Made by a program: the position numbers and the translations under genes. Shown here piece by piece: positions 16,647 to 25,326 of a stretch of DNA of 40,639 bases; position 1 is the stretch's first letter, and every line of letters starts with the position of its first letter. Source of the DNA: an uncultured Bacteroidota bacterium (GTDB taxonomy: Bacteria; Bacteroidota; Bacteroidia; Chitinophagales; Chitinophagaceae). The DNA is taken from positions 1 to 40,639 of the forward strand of contig CAIVKC010000011.1 in the NCBI GenBank assembly GCA_903906365.1. Reading direction: 5' to 3'. Below the pieces are notes generated by a model. The model was not told where the DNA came from. It worked only from the letters and a program-made list of their open reading frames with translations, and did no database searches.

Positions 16647-17765
16647 TTAAAGGGACAGGGCTATTTTTCCGGGTGCCTTCACCGCTGCATATATCGCATC
16701 GATGATTTTGAGATCTTTCAGGGCCTCTTCCCCGTCTACGGGCACCGGGGCCTTTTTGCCTTCCAGCAGGATGGCTGCCATTTCTTCCATCTGCACCGTC
16801 TGGTGCGTGCGGTGAGGCTGGGTCAGTTCTCCCAGGCTGGTTCTGCCCATGATGGGACCATAGGCGGTGGCGGGATGCAGTTCGGCAAAACCTTTCTCCC
16901 CTTCCAGGAAGATCTTATCCATATCGTTCATGGAATAGGTCGACAGGCAGGATGCCACCGCTCCTCCGGGGAAGCCCAGCTGGAACTGGATGGTCTCATC
17001 CACGCCTTCCCTGAATTTTACGGGGTCCGTCTTGGTTTCCTGGGCAGTAACCCAGATGGGATCCTCCCCGATCATATACCGGGAGGCGTTGATGGAATAT
17101 ATTCCGATGTCCATCATGGCGCCCCCGCCGGCCAGGGCGGGGTTGAGCCGCCACTGGTTCGGATCTCCGATCCTGAAGCCGGATAGCCCCTGGAAAAAAA
17201 GGACCTTACCAAAGGCTCCTGCCTTGCGCTGCCGGATGATCTCCAGGGTCTTTGGCTCAAAATGCATGCGGTAGCCCACCAGCAGTTTGACCCCGGCCTG
17301 CCTGCAGGCATCAATCATTTCCTGCCCTTCCCTGGCATTGAGGGCCATCGGCTTTTCGCATATCACATGTTTTCCGGCACGGGCCACCCGGATCACTTCA
17401 TCGTGGTGCAGGGCATTGGGGGTGATGACATAGACCGCATCGATGTCCGGATTATGCCTGATCTGATCGAAATTTTCATAATTGTAGCAGTTCTTGGCAT
17501 CAATATGATAGCGGGCCCGCCAGTCGGTAATCTTGGAAGGGGTTCCGCTGATCAGGCCGACCAGTTTTGCTTTTCGGCAGTCCTTCATGGCCTCTGCCAC
17601 CATTGTCCCGTAGCCCCCGAGTCCCATAATGGCCACGCGGAGCACGGGCCCTTCATAGGAAACATCCCCGGATGCCCTTTCAGCCGCCTGTGCGCGGCCT
17701 GTCAGAAAAGGCCATGCAATCAGGGGGGCGGCCACTCTTTGCAAAAAATCACGACGTGAATTCAT
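16647..17765 (-). CDS. Tat-exported Gfo/Idh/MocA-family oxidoreductase
   Basis: 372 residues. The N-terminus has a twin-arginine signal ('NSRRDFLQRVAAPLIAWPF', cleavage near 'GRAQA'). A Rossmann domain follows with GLGGYG (48-53), and the family EKP motif is at 137-139 ('CEKPMALNAREG'). The C-terminal alpha/beta domain contains 'MDIGIYSINASRYMIGEDP', with the expected Asp and Tyr near the catalytic centre. Tat export suggests the protein folds with NAD(P) already bound, as in Zymomonas glucose-fructose oxidoreductase, and recycles the cofactor internally. Probable role: oxidation or epimerisation of a sugar in the periplasm. Start follows the signal; 59 bases separate it from the RraA-like gene downstream. 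Substrate unknown. Confidence 0.88.
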   Translation of the reverse strand: MNSRRDFLQRVAAPLIAWPFLTGRAQAAERASGDVSYEGPVLRVAIMGLGGYGTMVAEAMKDCRKAKLVGLISGTPSKITDWRARYHIDAKNCYNYENFDQIRHNPDIDAVYVITPNALHHDEVIRVARAGKHVICEKPMALNAREGQEMIDACRQAGVKLLVGYRMHFEPKTLEIIRQRKAGAFGKVLFFQGLSGFRIGDPNQWRLNPALAGGGAMMDIGIYSINASRYMIGEDPIWVTAQETKTDPVKFREGVDETIQFQLGFPGGAVASCLSTYSMNDMDKIFLEGEKGFAELHPATAYGPIMGRTSLGELTQPHRTHQTVQMEEMAAILLEGKKAPVPVDGEEALKDLKIIDAIYAAVKAPGKIALSL

Positions 17766-18077
17766 ATTTGTTTATTTATGGGTTTTAACAATGGTCGGGC
17801 TAATAAATGCGGCGGGTTTTCCGGGAACAGATAGCGGGATGATAAATTAAGATAGGGTTTTCCCCGATGGCTTCCTTTTCACGGGTTCCGGAATGGCGGG
17901 GTGATTGCCGGCACGGCGCCGTCCCTTTAAAGTTAAACATCTTAGCATCACCGCAGCCGGCCCGGGTAGAAAAAACCCATGAATTGGATAAATAATCATA
18001 AGCCTTCCTGGCTGGGGGATCCGGCAAGCCTGAGGCAAATCCTAATATCTCAGCCGGCCCACTTTGTATTCCCCTCT
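17766..18077. other. Intergenic stretch between the AGE-type and Gfo/Idh/MocA genes
   Basis: About 310 bases. Frames here carry no recognisable protein. TAACTTTA on the minus strand around 17926-17933 matches seven of eight positions of a -7 box and could start the downstream unit Gfo/Idh/MocA-RraA-enolase-MFS, but no -33 element is obvious. Confidence 0.4.
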
Positions 18078-19406
18078 TTATTTGGCCGCTTCCAGCCTGA
18101 GGATGCAATTGCGCAGGGAGCGGAAATTGTGATAGGCTGCCTTCCAGATATGCGCCTTCAGGGAGGTTTTTCTGGAGGGGTCCTGGTCCAGCCCCCCTTC
18201 ATACCAGTCCCCGTGCTGGTGGTCTATGAGGTAGGTTTGAACATAATCCCAGAGTTTTACAAAATGATCATAGTAATGCATGCGGTCCCCTGGATAGGCA
18301 TCCGAAAGCAGCAGCAGGGTATTGAGGCCTTCTGCCTGTGCCCACCAGTTTTTGGTTTTGGCCGTAATGGTTATCCCCGGCTTATCTTTAAAATAGTATC
18401 CTTCATCGTAGAATCCGCCCAGTAGGGAGTCCCATCCATTGGCCAGGGCATGGTCCACCATTTTTTTGCCGACGGAGCGGGTCAGTGTATCGCCTTTGAT
18501 GCCCAGGGCCTCGGAGGCTTCCAGCATCAGGTAGGCCGTTTCCACGTCATGGCCAAAGGACACATGGTCCAGGTTATGGTGCAACAGGACCGACTCGCGG
18601 GAGGAATCCCTGAAACTGACGGGTTTCCAGTCCGGGGTGAAAAACAACTGGAGGGTACCCATAGGCGTTATGATGGTTCCGCGGATGAGCAGCAGCATTT
18701 CCTGGAGCCGGGACTGGACCAGCGGATCCGGCCACACCTGGTAGAGTTCGGTCAGCGCTTCCAGCAGGTGGATGGAACTGTTTTGGTCCTTGTATCCGAT
18801 ATCCAGCAGGCTGGAAGTCCCCGGACTGCGCCTGACCGGCGTGCCGTCCCGCTCCAGGTATTGGTAATAGCCTTTGTATACCGGGTCGTGGCTGTGCTTT
18901 TCCAGCCACAGGAACACCGCCCTGGCCAGATCCAGGGCCGAACTGTCGCCCGAACAGCCGAAATAGGCCGCCGCCGCATACATGCCAAAGGCATTACCGT
19001 AGGCCTGCTTCTGGGTGGTCACCGGAACACCCTGGCGGGTAACCAGATTATAGAATCCGCCAAATTCCCGGTCCCACATTTTATCCCGCAGGAAGGCAAA
19101 ACCATGCCTGGAAAGGGCCAGATAACTGCTGTCGTGGTAAAAAAGATAGGCTTTGGCGGTAGTCCAGGTATGACGGGCCTGGGTAACAATCATTTTTTCC
19201 TGATTTCCCTGAGGCTGAAAGGCAAAGTCAAAACTGCTTAGGTAGCCTCCATATAATGTGTCCACTACCCGGGGATAATAAATATCCAGTAACTCCTCTC
19301 TGGCGGCATATCGCATCTGCCGGGCGATGCTGTCAGGTCGTCTCAGCTGACCGGAGCAGAGCGAGCAAGCCAGCAGGAACAGGGAAAATAGCAGACTTTT
19401 TATCAT
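18078..19406 (-). CDS. Exported N-acylglucosamine 2-epimerase (AGE)-family sugar epimerase/isomerase
   Basis: 442 residues with a signal peptide ('MIKSLLFSLFLLACSLCSG'); a Cys in 'LACS' is a possible but weak lipobox. The rest is the (alpha/alpha)6-barrel of AGE/cellobiose 2-epimerase enzymes. The characteristic motifs are 'HNLDHVSFGHDVETAYLMLE', 'KNWWAQAEGLN', 'GDWYEGGLDQD' and 'HIWKAAYHNFRSLRN', which supply the His, Trp and Glu residues of the active site. Known members interconvert glucose/mannose or cellobiose/glucosyl-mannose at the reducing end. Export is uncommon and would place the reaction in the periplasm, right after GH9-type glycan cleavage. It is 75 bases downstream of the GH9 gene and probably cotranscribed. 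Confidence 0.85.
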   Translation of the reverse strand: MIKSLLFSLFLLACSLCSGQLRRPDSIARQMRYAAREELLDIYYPRVVDTLYGGYLSSFDFAFQPQGNQEKMIVTQARHTWTTAKAYLFYHDSSYLALSRHGFAFLRDKMWDREFGGFYNLVTRQGVPVTTQKQAYGNAFGMYAAAAYFGCSGDSSALDLARAVFLWLEKHSHDPVYKGYYQYLERDGTPVRRSPGTSSLLDIGYKDQNSSIHLLEALTELYQVWPDPLVQSRLQEMLLLIRGTIITPMGTLQLFFTPDWKPVSFRDSSRESVLLHHNLDHVSFGHDVETAYLMLEASEALGIKGDTLTRSVGKKMVDHALANGWDSLLGGFYDEGYYFKDKPGITITAKTKNWWAQAEGLNTLLLLSDAYPGDRMHYYDHFVKLWDYVQTYLIDHQHGDWYEGGLDQDPSRKTSLKAHIWKAAYHNFRSLRNCILRLEAAK

Positions 19407-19481
19407 AACAAATGATTTATAGTAAATACCCCTTTTTACGTTTTTTAGGCGACCTCCAAAAATACTCCCCTCACCGGTCCC

Positions 19482-21938
19482 TTATTTACCCTGCAGGAGG
19501 TGGTCGGCTGCCAGCACCAGGAACAGGTAATCGGTGGTCCCGCCTCCCAGCACATATTCTGCCTGCTGCCAGAGGTAGGGAAAACTAAGCAGTTCGGGGA
19601 AATCGGGCCTGATCAGGGCCGTCCCTGAACCGACGCCCCCGGGGATATAGGACCAGTCGGCCCGGTTGAATCCATACCCCGGAATCAGGGAATGGGCGCC
19701 GACCCCGGAGGCAAAGGAAGCCGTATTGCTTCCGGGATGACAACCCAAAATGAAATTCATGGCAGCAAACATATACCTATCTGAAACGATGTCCGGAAAA
19801 CCCGTATGCAGGAAATACTGTTTGTACCCGAAATGCTGGATATCCCAGCCCGCGCCCCAGATATTGGGGCGGTAGGGTACCCCGTAAGGTGTCATCCGCC
19901 CCTGGGCTTCAATGGTTTCATTTAGCCGGCGCACCGACCTGGTAACCCTTTGAAGGAAGCCTGCGTCCTTTATTAAAGGAAGCACCCTGCCAAGAACCCA
20001 GCCGGAAGCGGCGATGTTGTCATCAATGGCCTGCTGGTTGGAAACCAGGAAATCGGCAAATTTTTTTTCTTTTGTCGTGAGCAGCATTTCAGCGGCAAGA
20101 GTCAGGCGCTGTGACGGATCTTTTTCCCTGGTCCTTTCCCAGACCTCCCCTGCAATGGCAAGGCAGTCATGGGCGAGGGTATCATTGAAGCCCTTCATGA
20201 CCCTGCTGGCCGCCGCCAGGGCTGAGGCCACTTCCAGCGCCCGGCCGGGATTGTCTTCGGTAAAGACCCAACGGTCATCAGGAGGAAGGCCTCCATTTGC
20301 CGAAGCCGCGGGCTGGTAAAAGACATTATCGGTACTGTTGGCCGCGTCCCCCAGCAGGGTATACTGGCGCAGGGTGGGTTCGATGATGCCCCTGTAAAAC
20401 CTTCCCATGCTCTTGTATCCCCCTACCAGGGAAAGCAGGCCGTGCTCGATCTGCTGGAGTATGTCGGGCTTTCCGTCCGGTTGCTGTATTTCGGTTATAC
20501 GTGTATGTTGGTTGATGGCGGTATTGTCATAGTCCGTGCCGAACGCCTCGTAGGCAAGGGTAAGTCCATAGACGGTTTCCGATTGCGACTCCACCCGGAT
20601 ATCGAAATCCCCGGCATCATGCCAGGCTCCCCTGTTAAGCCCGGGTATGGTCTGGCCGGAACGATAGGCGGTAAGGGTTGAAGGTCCCTGAATATAGCCG
20701 TCAAAATGATTGGAGTCAATGGGAGCCATGCGCGCGTCGTCGAGGTGGCAGTATCCATGCCATACCCGGTACTTGTCATTTACACGCATATGGCACATCT
20801 GCACGGGCAAAAAATATTCCAGGGTCGGTTGCCAGACCCCCCGGGTAAAGACACTGTCGCTGATCCTAAAGGGCGCTGTCTGCCCGGACCCGTAGCGGAT
20901 GATATACATCCCTTCCCGTTTGATGGCAGAAAAATCGAACTGCAGGTAGTGGTAGCGTAAAAAAAGACCCCAGTCCCTGGGAGCAGCCTGCAGTACGGTT
21001 TCAAAGCCGCCGTTTTCACGGATCCGCAGCAGGGTGGCCAGGGGACGAAGCCGGTCACTGCGGTCAAGCTCTATGACGGCTATCTTGGTTTGCCTGGGAT
21101 GGTAACCGACCTGGGAAACCTGCACCACCGGCTTGGAGATCCATCCCGCAATGGCATGAGGCGTCACCATCCATTCAATGGCCCGGCGGGTTAGACCCCT
21201 TTTTACCAATGCCCGCACGACAAACCATCCGTTATTGTATTTCCCGCGTCCGTCCAGCAGCTGCATGCCATTGCCATTGAGGTTCTCGATGGTCATTGTC
21301 TGGGCTTCGGACTCCGGGGCAATGGTCAGGGTGTTGCCGCTGGCCATCGGGGTGATCTGCGTCTGTCCTTCCCCGTCAGTATAATGAGGGCCGTTGGCCT
21401 GCTTGGGAAAGATGCCTGACTGGCTGCCCATGTAATAGGTTTTCCCAAAAAGGGCACCGGGAAACAGTTCGAGGTTGAAACCCACCTTTTCAACCCATGC
21501 TTCGGGCAGGGCGCTGTCCAGGTCCACCGTGATCCTGAATCCCTTTCCCGAAGGGACAATGGTGGTGGTATAGGAGAAATGGAGATCCGGATATATGATC
21601 GGATTGAATCCTTTTCTGTTGATGGACTCATCGGGAAAGGACATATGGACGCTGATGCTGCCGGCCGCCCGGTCTATGCTTTTTCTGCCCACCGCCGGAA
21701 TGGGCTGCCACTGCCCGGGTGTGGGTTCCAGGCGGATGTCCCCGTTGGTGGCCACCCGCTGACCGTGTTGTATGATTCCGACACCCCCCTGGTGACCTTC
21801 GGGATAAAAATCCTGGGCCAGCATGACGTTGACACCCTGGCACTGGAGGTAATCCTGGCTGTTTAAATGCATTTGCTGCTGGGCGGTAATTTGCAGCTGG
21901 AGGAAGGCTATGAAAATTAGCAGGCAGGGCTTTTTCAT
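19482..21938 (-). CDS. Exported glycoside hydrolase family 9 protein with a novel N-terminal domain
   Basis: 818 residues with a signal peptide ('MKKPCLLIFIAFLQLQITA'). Residues about 22-270 form a beta-rich domain I do not recognise. About 272-360 is the Ig-like CelD_N domain ('VSQVGYHPRQTKIAVIELD'). The rest is an (alpha/alpha)6 catalytic module: 'GAWHDAGDFDIRVES' (440 on) holds the GH9 DAGD with the nucleophile-activating Asp residues, 'NFILGCHPGSNTASFASGVG' the late substrate-binding region, and Glu794 ('WQQAEYVLGGGT') is the best candidate general acid. GH9 enzymes cleave beta-glucans such as cellulose, and some are exo-glucosaminidases; the single-chain end motif here is closer to exo-acting members, as far as I can judge. 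First gene of the minus-strand sugar cluster; the divergent AraC regulator starts 312 bases away. Confidence 0.82.
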   Translation of the reverse strand: MKKPCLLIFIAFLQLQITAQQQMHLNSQDYLQCQGVNVMLAQDFYPEGHQGGVGIIQHGQRVATNGDIRLEPTPGQWQPIPAVGRKSIDRAAGSISVHMSFPDESINRKGFNPIIYPDLHFSYTTTIVPSGKGFRITVDLDSALPEAWVEKVGFNLELFPGALFGKTYYMGSQSGIFPKQANGPHYTDGEGQTQITPMASGNTLTIAPESEAQTMTIENLNGNGMQLLDGRGKYNNGWFVVRALVKRGLTRRAIEWMVTPHAIAGWISKPVVQVSQVGYHPRQTKIAVIELDRSDRLRPLATLLRIRENGGFETVLQAAPRDWGLFLRYHYLQFDFSAIKREGMYIIRYGSGQTAPFRISDSVFTRGVWQPTLEYFLPVQMCHMRVNDKYRVWHGYCHLDDARMAPIDSNHFDGYIQGPSTLTAYRSGQTIPGLNRGAWHDAGDFDIRVESQSETVYGLTLAYEAFGTDYDNTAINQHTRITEIQQPDGKPDILQQIEHGLLSLVGGYKSMGRFYRGIIEPTLRQYTLLGDAANSTDNVFYQPAASANGGLPPDDRWVFTEDNPGRALEVASALAAASRVMKGFNDTLAHDCLAIAGEVWERTREKDPSQRLTLAAEMLLTTKEKKFADFLVSNQQAIDDNIAASGWVLGRVLPLIKDAGFLQRVTRSVRRLNETIEAQGRMTPYGVPYRPNIWGAGWDIQHFGYKQYFLHTGFPDIVSDRYMFAAMNFILGCHPGSNTASFASGVGAHSLIPGYGFNRADWSYIPGGVGSGTALIRPDFPELLSFPYLWQQAEYVLGGGTTDYLFLVLAADHLLQGK

Positions 21939-22249
21939 GTTTTTATCCGGGATTTATCGATTTGAACGGAGGGGTCGGCACAAAGGATACCTTCCGCCAG
22001 GGTCAAAGCCAGGGCCAATTTATTTCATTTAAGGAAACATGGCATGCTTTGGTAAATCCTTACTCAGGATAGGATAAAAAATGATTGGTTTGGACAAAAC
22101 CTTCCCATTGCCCGGCAGGCCCCATCCTATTTTATAGGGAACCAAGGATTCCCCCGGCGGAAATAATGGGGCAAGGGGTTGCCCCTGCATCCGGGCTTAG
22201 GGGAGGCCTTGAGGGTCAGGCTGGTTAAATTCAACTACCTTCGGAGACC
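21939..22249. other. Divergent promoter region between GH9 and AraC genes
   Basis: About 310 bases without a gene. Plus strand: TACCTTCG at 22236-22243 is a near -7 box but would leave almost no leader before 22250. Minus strand: ATCCTTTG (complement of 21981-21988) with TTTG (complement of 22004-22007) is a possible promoter for the GH9 gene, spacing 15, shorter than usual. Confidence 0.35.
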
Positions 22250-23071
22250 ATGATGTCCGCATGCTCCATCACCCGGCTAACCCCGGAAATGTCTGCCCAA
22301 TTTGCCGAAGCCCCCTCCGGAAAGCACCGGCATGACTATGAGGAAATCATCATTATTACCAAAGGTCAGCCAGCGCATTTCATCGATTTTAAAAAACAAA
22401 CCGTGCATTCACCGGCCGTCATCTATGTGGCGCAGGGAAAAGTGCACGAGTTCCTGCCGGACCTCCAAACGCAGGGCTGGGTAATCCGTTACCAAACCGA
22501 ATTCATCCCCCCAAGCCGTTTTCATTTCTATTCAAATTTCCTGGACAATATCAATTACCCGCTCAAGCAGGAGGGCTGTGTGGAAAAATTCGATACGCTG
22601 TGCTCCCTGATGGAGGATGAATCCATGCAGAGCCCACCCGATTACGGGGTCATCAGGCACCTGCTGATGGCGCTGCTGTCCAAACTGGAAGCCGAAGGCG
22701 GGGAACGCTTCGGGGGCCATGGGATCCCAGGCAGCAACCAGCTGGTAACCTTCAACCATTTCCTGCAAGTACTCGAGCAAAATTTCAAACGGCCCGAAGG
22801 GGTTGAATTTTACGCCGGCAAAATGAATATGACGGCAAGGAACCTCAATGGAGTCTGTCAGCGCGTCTTTGCCAGGAGTGTATCAGAGATCATAGAGACC
22901 AGAAAACTCATTGAAGCACGCCGGCTGCTGATCAACACGCAGCTATCCGTATCCGAAATAGGCTACGAACTCGGTTACCGGGAAAAATCCTATTTCACGC
23001 GCGTCTTCGGTAAAAAAGTGGGAATAACACCCACCGGCTTCCGAAAAAAAATGTCCGCCCTCTTTTCCTGA
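22250..23071 (+). CDS. AraC-family transcriptional regulator
   Basis: 273 residues. The N-terminal ~150 residues form an AraC-type cupin sensor ('GKHRHDYEEIIIITKGQPAH', 'AVIYVAQGKVHEFLPD'). The C-terminal ~100 residues hold the two helix-turn-helix motifs ('VEFYAGKMNMTARNLNGVCQ' and 'SVSEIGYELGYREKSYFTRV'), ending in the usual 'GITPTGFRKK'. Two adjacent ATGs exist at 22250 and 22253. Candidate targets are the divergent GH9 cluster and the downstream dioxygenase gene (85 bases away, same strand); the latter arrangement, AraC regulator followed by a DODA-type dioxygenase, suggests control of that gene. No operator identified. Confidence 0.88.
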   Translation: MMSACSITRLTPEMSAQFAEAPSGKHRHDYEEIIIITKGQPAHFIDFKKQTVHSPAVIYVAQGKVHEFLPDLQTQGWVIRYQTEFIPPSRFHFYSNFLDNINYPLKQEGCVEKFDTLCSLMEDESMQSPPDYGVIRHLLMALLSKLEAEGGERFGGHGIPGSNQLVTFNHFLQVLEQNFKRPEGVEFYAGKMNMTARNLNGVCQRVFARSVSEIIETRKLIEARRLLINTQLSVSEIGYELGYREKSYFTRVFGKKVGITPTGFRKKMSALFS

Positions 23072-23122
23072 AAATACCACAGATTTACCCGAAAGTGTAA
23101 CCAGGTCCTCTGAGAATATCGG

Positions 23123-23130
23123 CAACTTTG
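23123..23130 (+). promoter_or_regulatory. Possible -7 box for the dioxygenase gene
   Basis: CAACTTTG followed by CA resembles TAnnTTTG (one mismatch) and lies 27 bases before the ATG at 23157. No -33 TTTG is visible at the expected distance. Confidence 0.35.
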
Positions 23131-23156
23131 CACTATCAACACCAGAAACAAAATAA

Positions 23157-24038
23157 ATGATTCCATCCATAACCACATCTACCATGGCCTCCGCCGCGCT
23201 GAAAATAAATCAATTGGAAAAGCTGACCGGTGAACTGGAAAATACCGGGCTGATGCCCGTGCTCTTCCTGGGTCATGGGAGCCCCATGAATGCCATTGAG
23301 GAAAATGAATTTGTCGCCGGTTTCCGCAAAGCAGGGCAATCCCTGCCCCGTCCCCGGGCCATCCTTTGCATTTCGGCACACTGGGAGACAAAAGGCACCT
23401 ATGTAACGGCCATGGAAAACCCGCCTACCATTCACGATTTCGGCGGTTTTCCCCAGGCCCTTTTTGAGGTCCGGTACCCGGCCCCGGGCAGCCCGGAACT
23501 GGCCATACAGACCCAGGCCCTTGTCCACAAGGCCGATATCGGACTGGACCAGCAATGGGGTTTGGACCATGGCGCCTGGAGTGTCATCAAGCACCTGTAT
23601 CCCATGGCCGATGTGCCGGTCATTGAAATGAGCCTGGATTATTCCCAGCCGCCACGCTATCATTTTGAACTGGCAGCCGAACTGGCCTCCCTTCGAAAAA
23701 AGGGAGTCCTGATCATCGGAAGCGGCAATATGGTACATAACCTACGGATGCTGGCCTGGGATAAATTGAACACGGCAGGCTTTGGATTTGACTGGGCCCT
23801 GGAAGCCAGTGGTAAAATGAAGGAATATATCCTGAACGGGGATTACGGCAGGCTGATAGATTTCAGGTCCCAAGGCAGGGCTTTCGACCTGGCCATTCCC
23901 ACCCCGGAGCATTATCTGCCGCTCCTCTATACCCTCGGCCTCCGGCAGGCTGATGAACCAATCAGCCTGTTCAACGATCAGCCGGTAGCCGGCTCGCTGA
24001 CCATGACCTCCCTGTCAATCGGCCATCATTTGTTCTGA
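23157..24038 (+). CDS. ygiD: DODA-type extradiol aromatic ring-opening dioxygenase (YgiD-like)
   Basis: 293 residues; a second in-frame ATG at codon 10 would also work. It belongs to the class III (LigB-type) extradiol dioxygenases. Metal-binding His residues are in 'FLGHGSPMNA' (His40) and 'CISAHWETKG' (His75), with further conserved His residues in 'IHDFGGFP', 'GLDHGAWSVIKHLYP' and 'TPEHYLPLLYTLG'. In E. coli YgiD opens the ring of 4,5-DOPA using Zn or Fe. Here the substrate is presumably a catecholic compound, not determined. No signal peptide. Same strand as the AraC gene 85 bases upstream. Its last 13 bases overlap the convergent metallo-beta-lactamase gene. Confidence 0.88.
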   Translation: MIPSITTSTMASAALKINQLEKLTGELENTGLMPVLFLGHGSPMNAIEENEFVAGFRKAGQSLPRPRAILCISAHWETKGTYVTAMENPPTIHDFGGFPQALFEVRYPAPGSPELAIQTQALVHKADIGLDQQWGLDHGAWSVIKHLYPMADVPVIEMSLDYSQPPRYHFELAAELASLRKKGVLIIGSGNMVHNLRMLAWDKLNTAGFGFDWALEASGKMKEYILNGDYGRLIDFRSQGRAFDLAIPTPEHYLPLLYTLGLRQADEPISLFNDQPVAGSLTMTSLSIGHHLF

Positions 24039-24997
24039 ACGGGCGGGCGCTTTAGAAGGCTATCCTGGATCAGAAAAGAAAACCCCTTCAGCGGGAAGGA
24101 ACTGATATGATCCCCCGCTTCGGTCCCCCGCATCTTTCCTGACTCTATGTCTTCCAGGGCCTGTGTCACCTGCAGGAGTACCTGCGGATCGGCCATGGGA
24201 ATATTGTGGGAGGGAAAAACAACCCGAAGACCCCCAACCAGGGTAGCCAGTTTTTTCATACTCTGCCGGTAGGCGTCCAGATCAGTATGGTCACCAAAGA
24301 GGTAAATGGGCCCGGGATAATAGCTGTCGCCCGTCCACAAATATCCCGCAGCCCGGTCCAGCAGGGAAATCGCATCCGGCGCATGTCCGGGAGTGGCTAT
24401 AATCTGAATACTCCTGCCCCCCAGGTCCAGTTGTTCCCCGTCATGTATATAGGCTGACAGGGTAAAGGGTCTGATCCTGTAATGAGCCGTATCCAAACCG
24501 GGCAGGCGCTGCTGACAGAAGGCGGCCGGTGTAACTTCTGCGCTGAGCTGTTCGTGCAGCCAGCCATTGGCCGCATGTTCGCGGGTATAATCCAGGTCCA
24601 TGCCACGGACATCACTGAAGGCATAATTGCCGCCCATATGATCATAATGGGTATGGGAGTTCAGGACAATGACCGGCAGCGGGGTCAGTTCACGGACCAG
24701 GGGCAGGATGGAATCCATTCCCATACCGGTATCAAAAAGCAGGGCCTTCTGGCGGCCGGTGATCAAATAGGAAATCACTTCCTGAAAATTATAGGGTTCG
24801 GCAATCGCGAATACACCGCTGCCTACCTGGTAAACCTTAAACCATTTTCTGGAACTGGGGGTCTCCCTGAGCTGGGCCATTTCCTTTCGGATTGCTCTTT
24901 CACACCAATCAGCCGGCTGGGCTTTGTCATGGATCAGGGGCCTGCCGCCTGGCAAGGTCAACAAAAACAGGATGATCACGGACTTGAAACTGGGCAT
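24026..24997 (-). CDS. Exported metallo-beta-lactamase-fold hydrolase
   Basis: 323 residues from the ATG at 24997, which starts a signal sequence ('MPSFKSVIILFLLTLPGG'); a longer frame upstream is not protein-like. The MBL fold is shown by 'LFDTGMGMD', the metal motif HTHYDH (115-120) followed by 'MGGNYAF', 'ATPGHAPDAISLLD' with its His, 'LWTGDSYYPGPIYL' with the bridging Asp, and 'VFPSHNIPMA' with the last His. All six usual zinc ligands can be placed. Substrate unknown; the pattern is of the broad glyoxalase-II-like/hydrolase group and not a typical antibiotic lactamase. Convergent with the dioxygenase gene. Confidence 0.85.
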   Translation of the reverse strand: MPSFKSVIILFLLTLPGGRPLIHDKAQPADWCERAIRKEMAQLRETPSSRKWFKVYQVGSGVFAIAEPYNFQEVISYLITGRQKALLFDTGMGMDSILPLVRELTPLPVIVLNSHTHYDHMGGNYAFSDVRGMDLDYTREHAANGWLHEQLSAEVTPAAFCQQRLPGLDTAHYRIRPFTLSAYIHDGEQLDLGGRSIQIIATPGHAPDAISLLDRAAGYLWTGDSYYPGPIYLFGDHTDLDAYRQSMKKLATLVGGLRVVFPSHNIPMADPQVLLQVTQALEDIESGKMRGTEAGDHISSFPLKGFSFLIQDSLLKRPPVQNK

Positions 24998-25326
24998 CAG
25001 GGCAGTTGGTTTATGTGTTTGGGGTTGGTGACCGCCGGCTGCCTGAAGTAGCAAAATCCTCCCGGTGACAGGAGTGCTTCGGTATTTTTCAGGCAAATCC
25101 GGGGGCGTTAACCGTCATTGGCTCAAAAATAACAATATTCCAACATTTCATCCAATGGAGTGCAGGCGGCCTTCTGCCTGCAGGGCGGCAGCCGAAGGAT
25201 ATCGGCATAATGTATTTAACAATTTGTACAGGAAGGGAATAAGTATTTTTCGAAATCAATATGTGATTGGACCGGTCAATCCAATCATGTAAAGACCTCC
25301 CACCATCCCCCTAAACCCATTGATGC
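24998..25326. other. Intergenic stretch with two inverted repeats
   Basis: About 330 bases upstream of both the MBL (minus) and the barrel (plus) genes. It contains a GC-rich hairpin GCAGGC...GCCTGC around 25164-25183 and the symmetric element at 25264-25287. No gene seen. Confidence 0.4.
25264..25287. repeat. Inverted repeat TGATTGG-N10-CCAATCA
   Basis: Perfect 7-base arms (25264-25270 and 25281-25287) around ACCGGTCAAT. It lies 40 bases before the ATG of the outer-membrane barrel gene and has no T-tract, so an operator is more likely than a terminator; chance occurrence is possible. Confidence 0.4.

Noticed and set aside
10666-21938. Classic polysaccharide utilisation locus.
   Set aside because: No SusC/SusD-like pair and no hybrid two-component or ECF regulator lies in the window.
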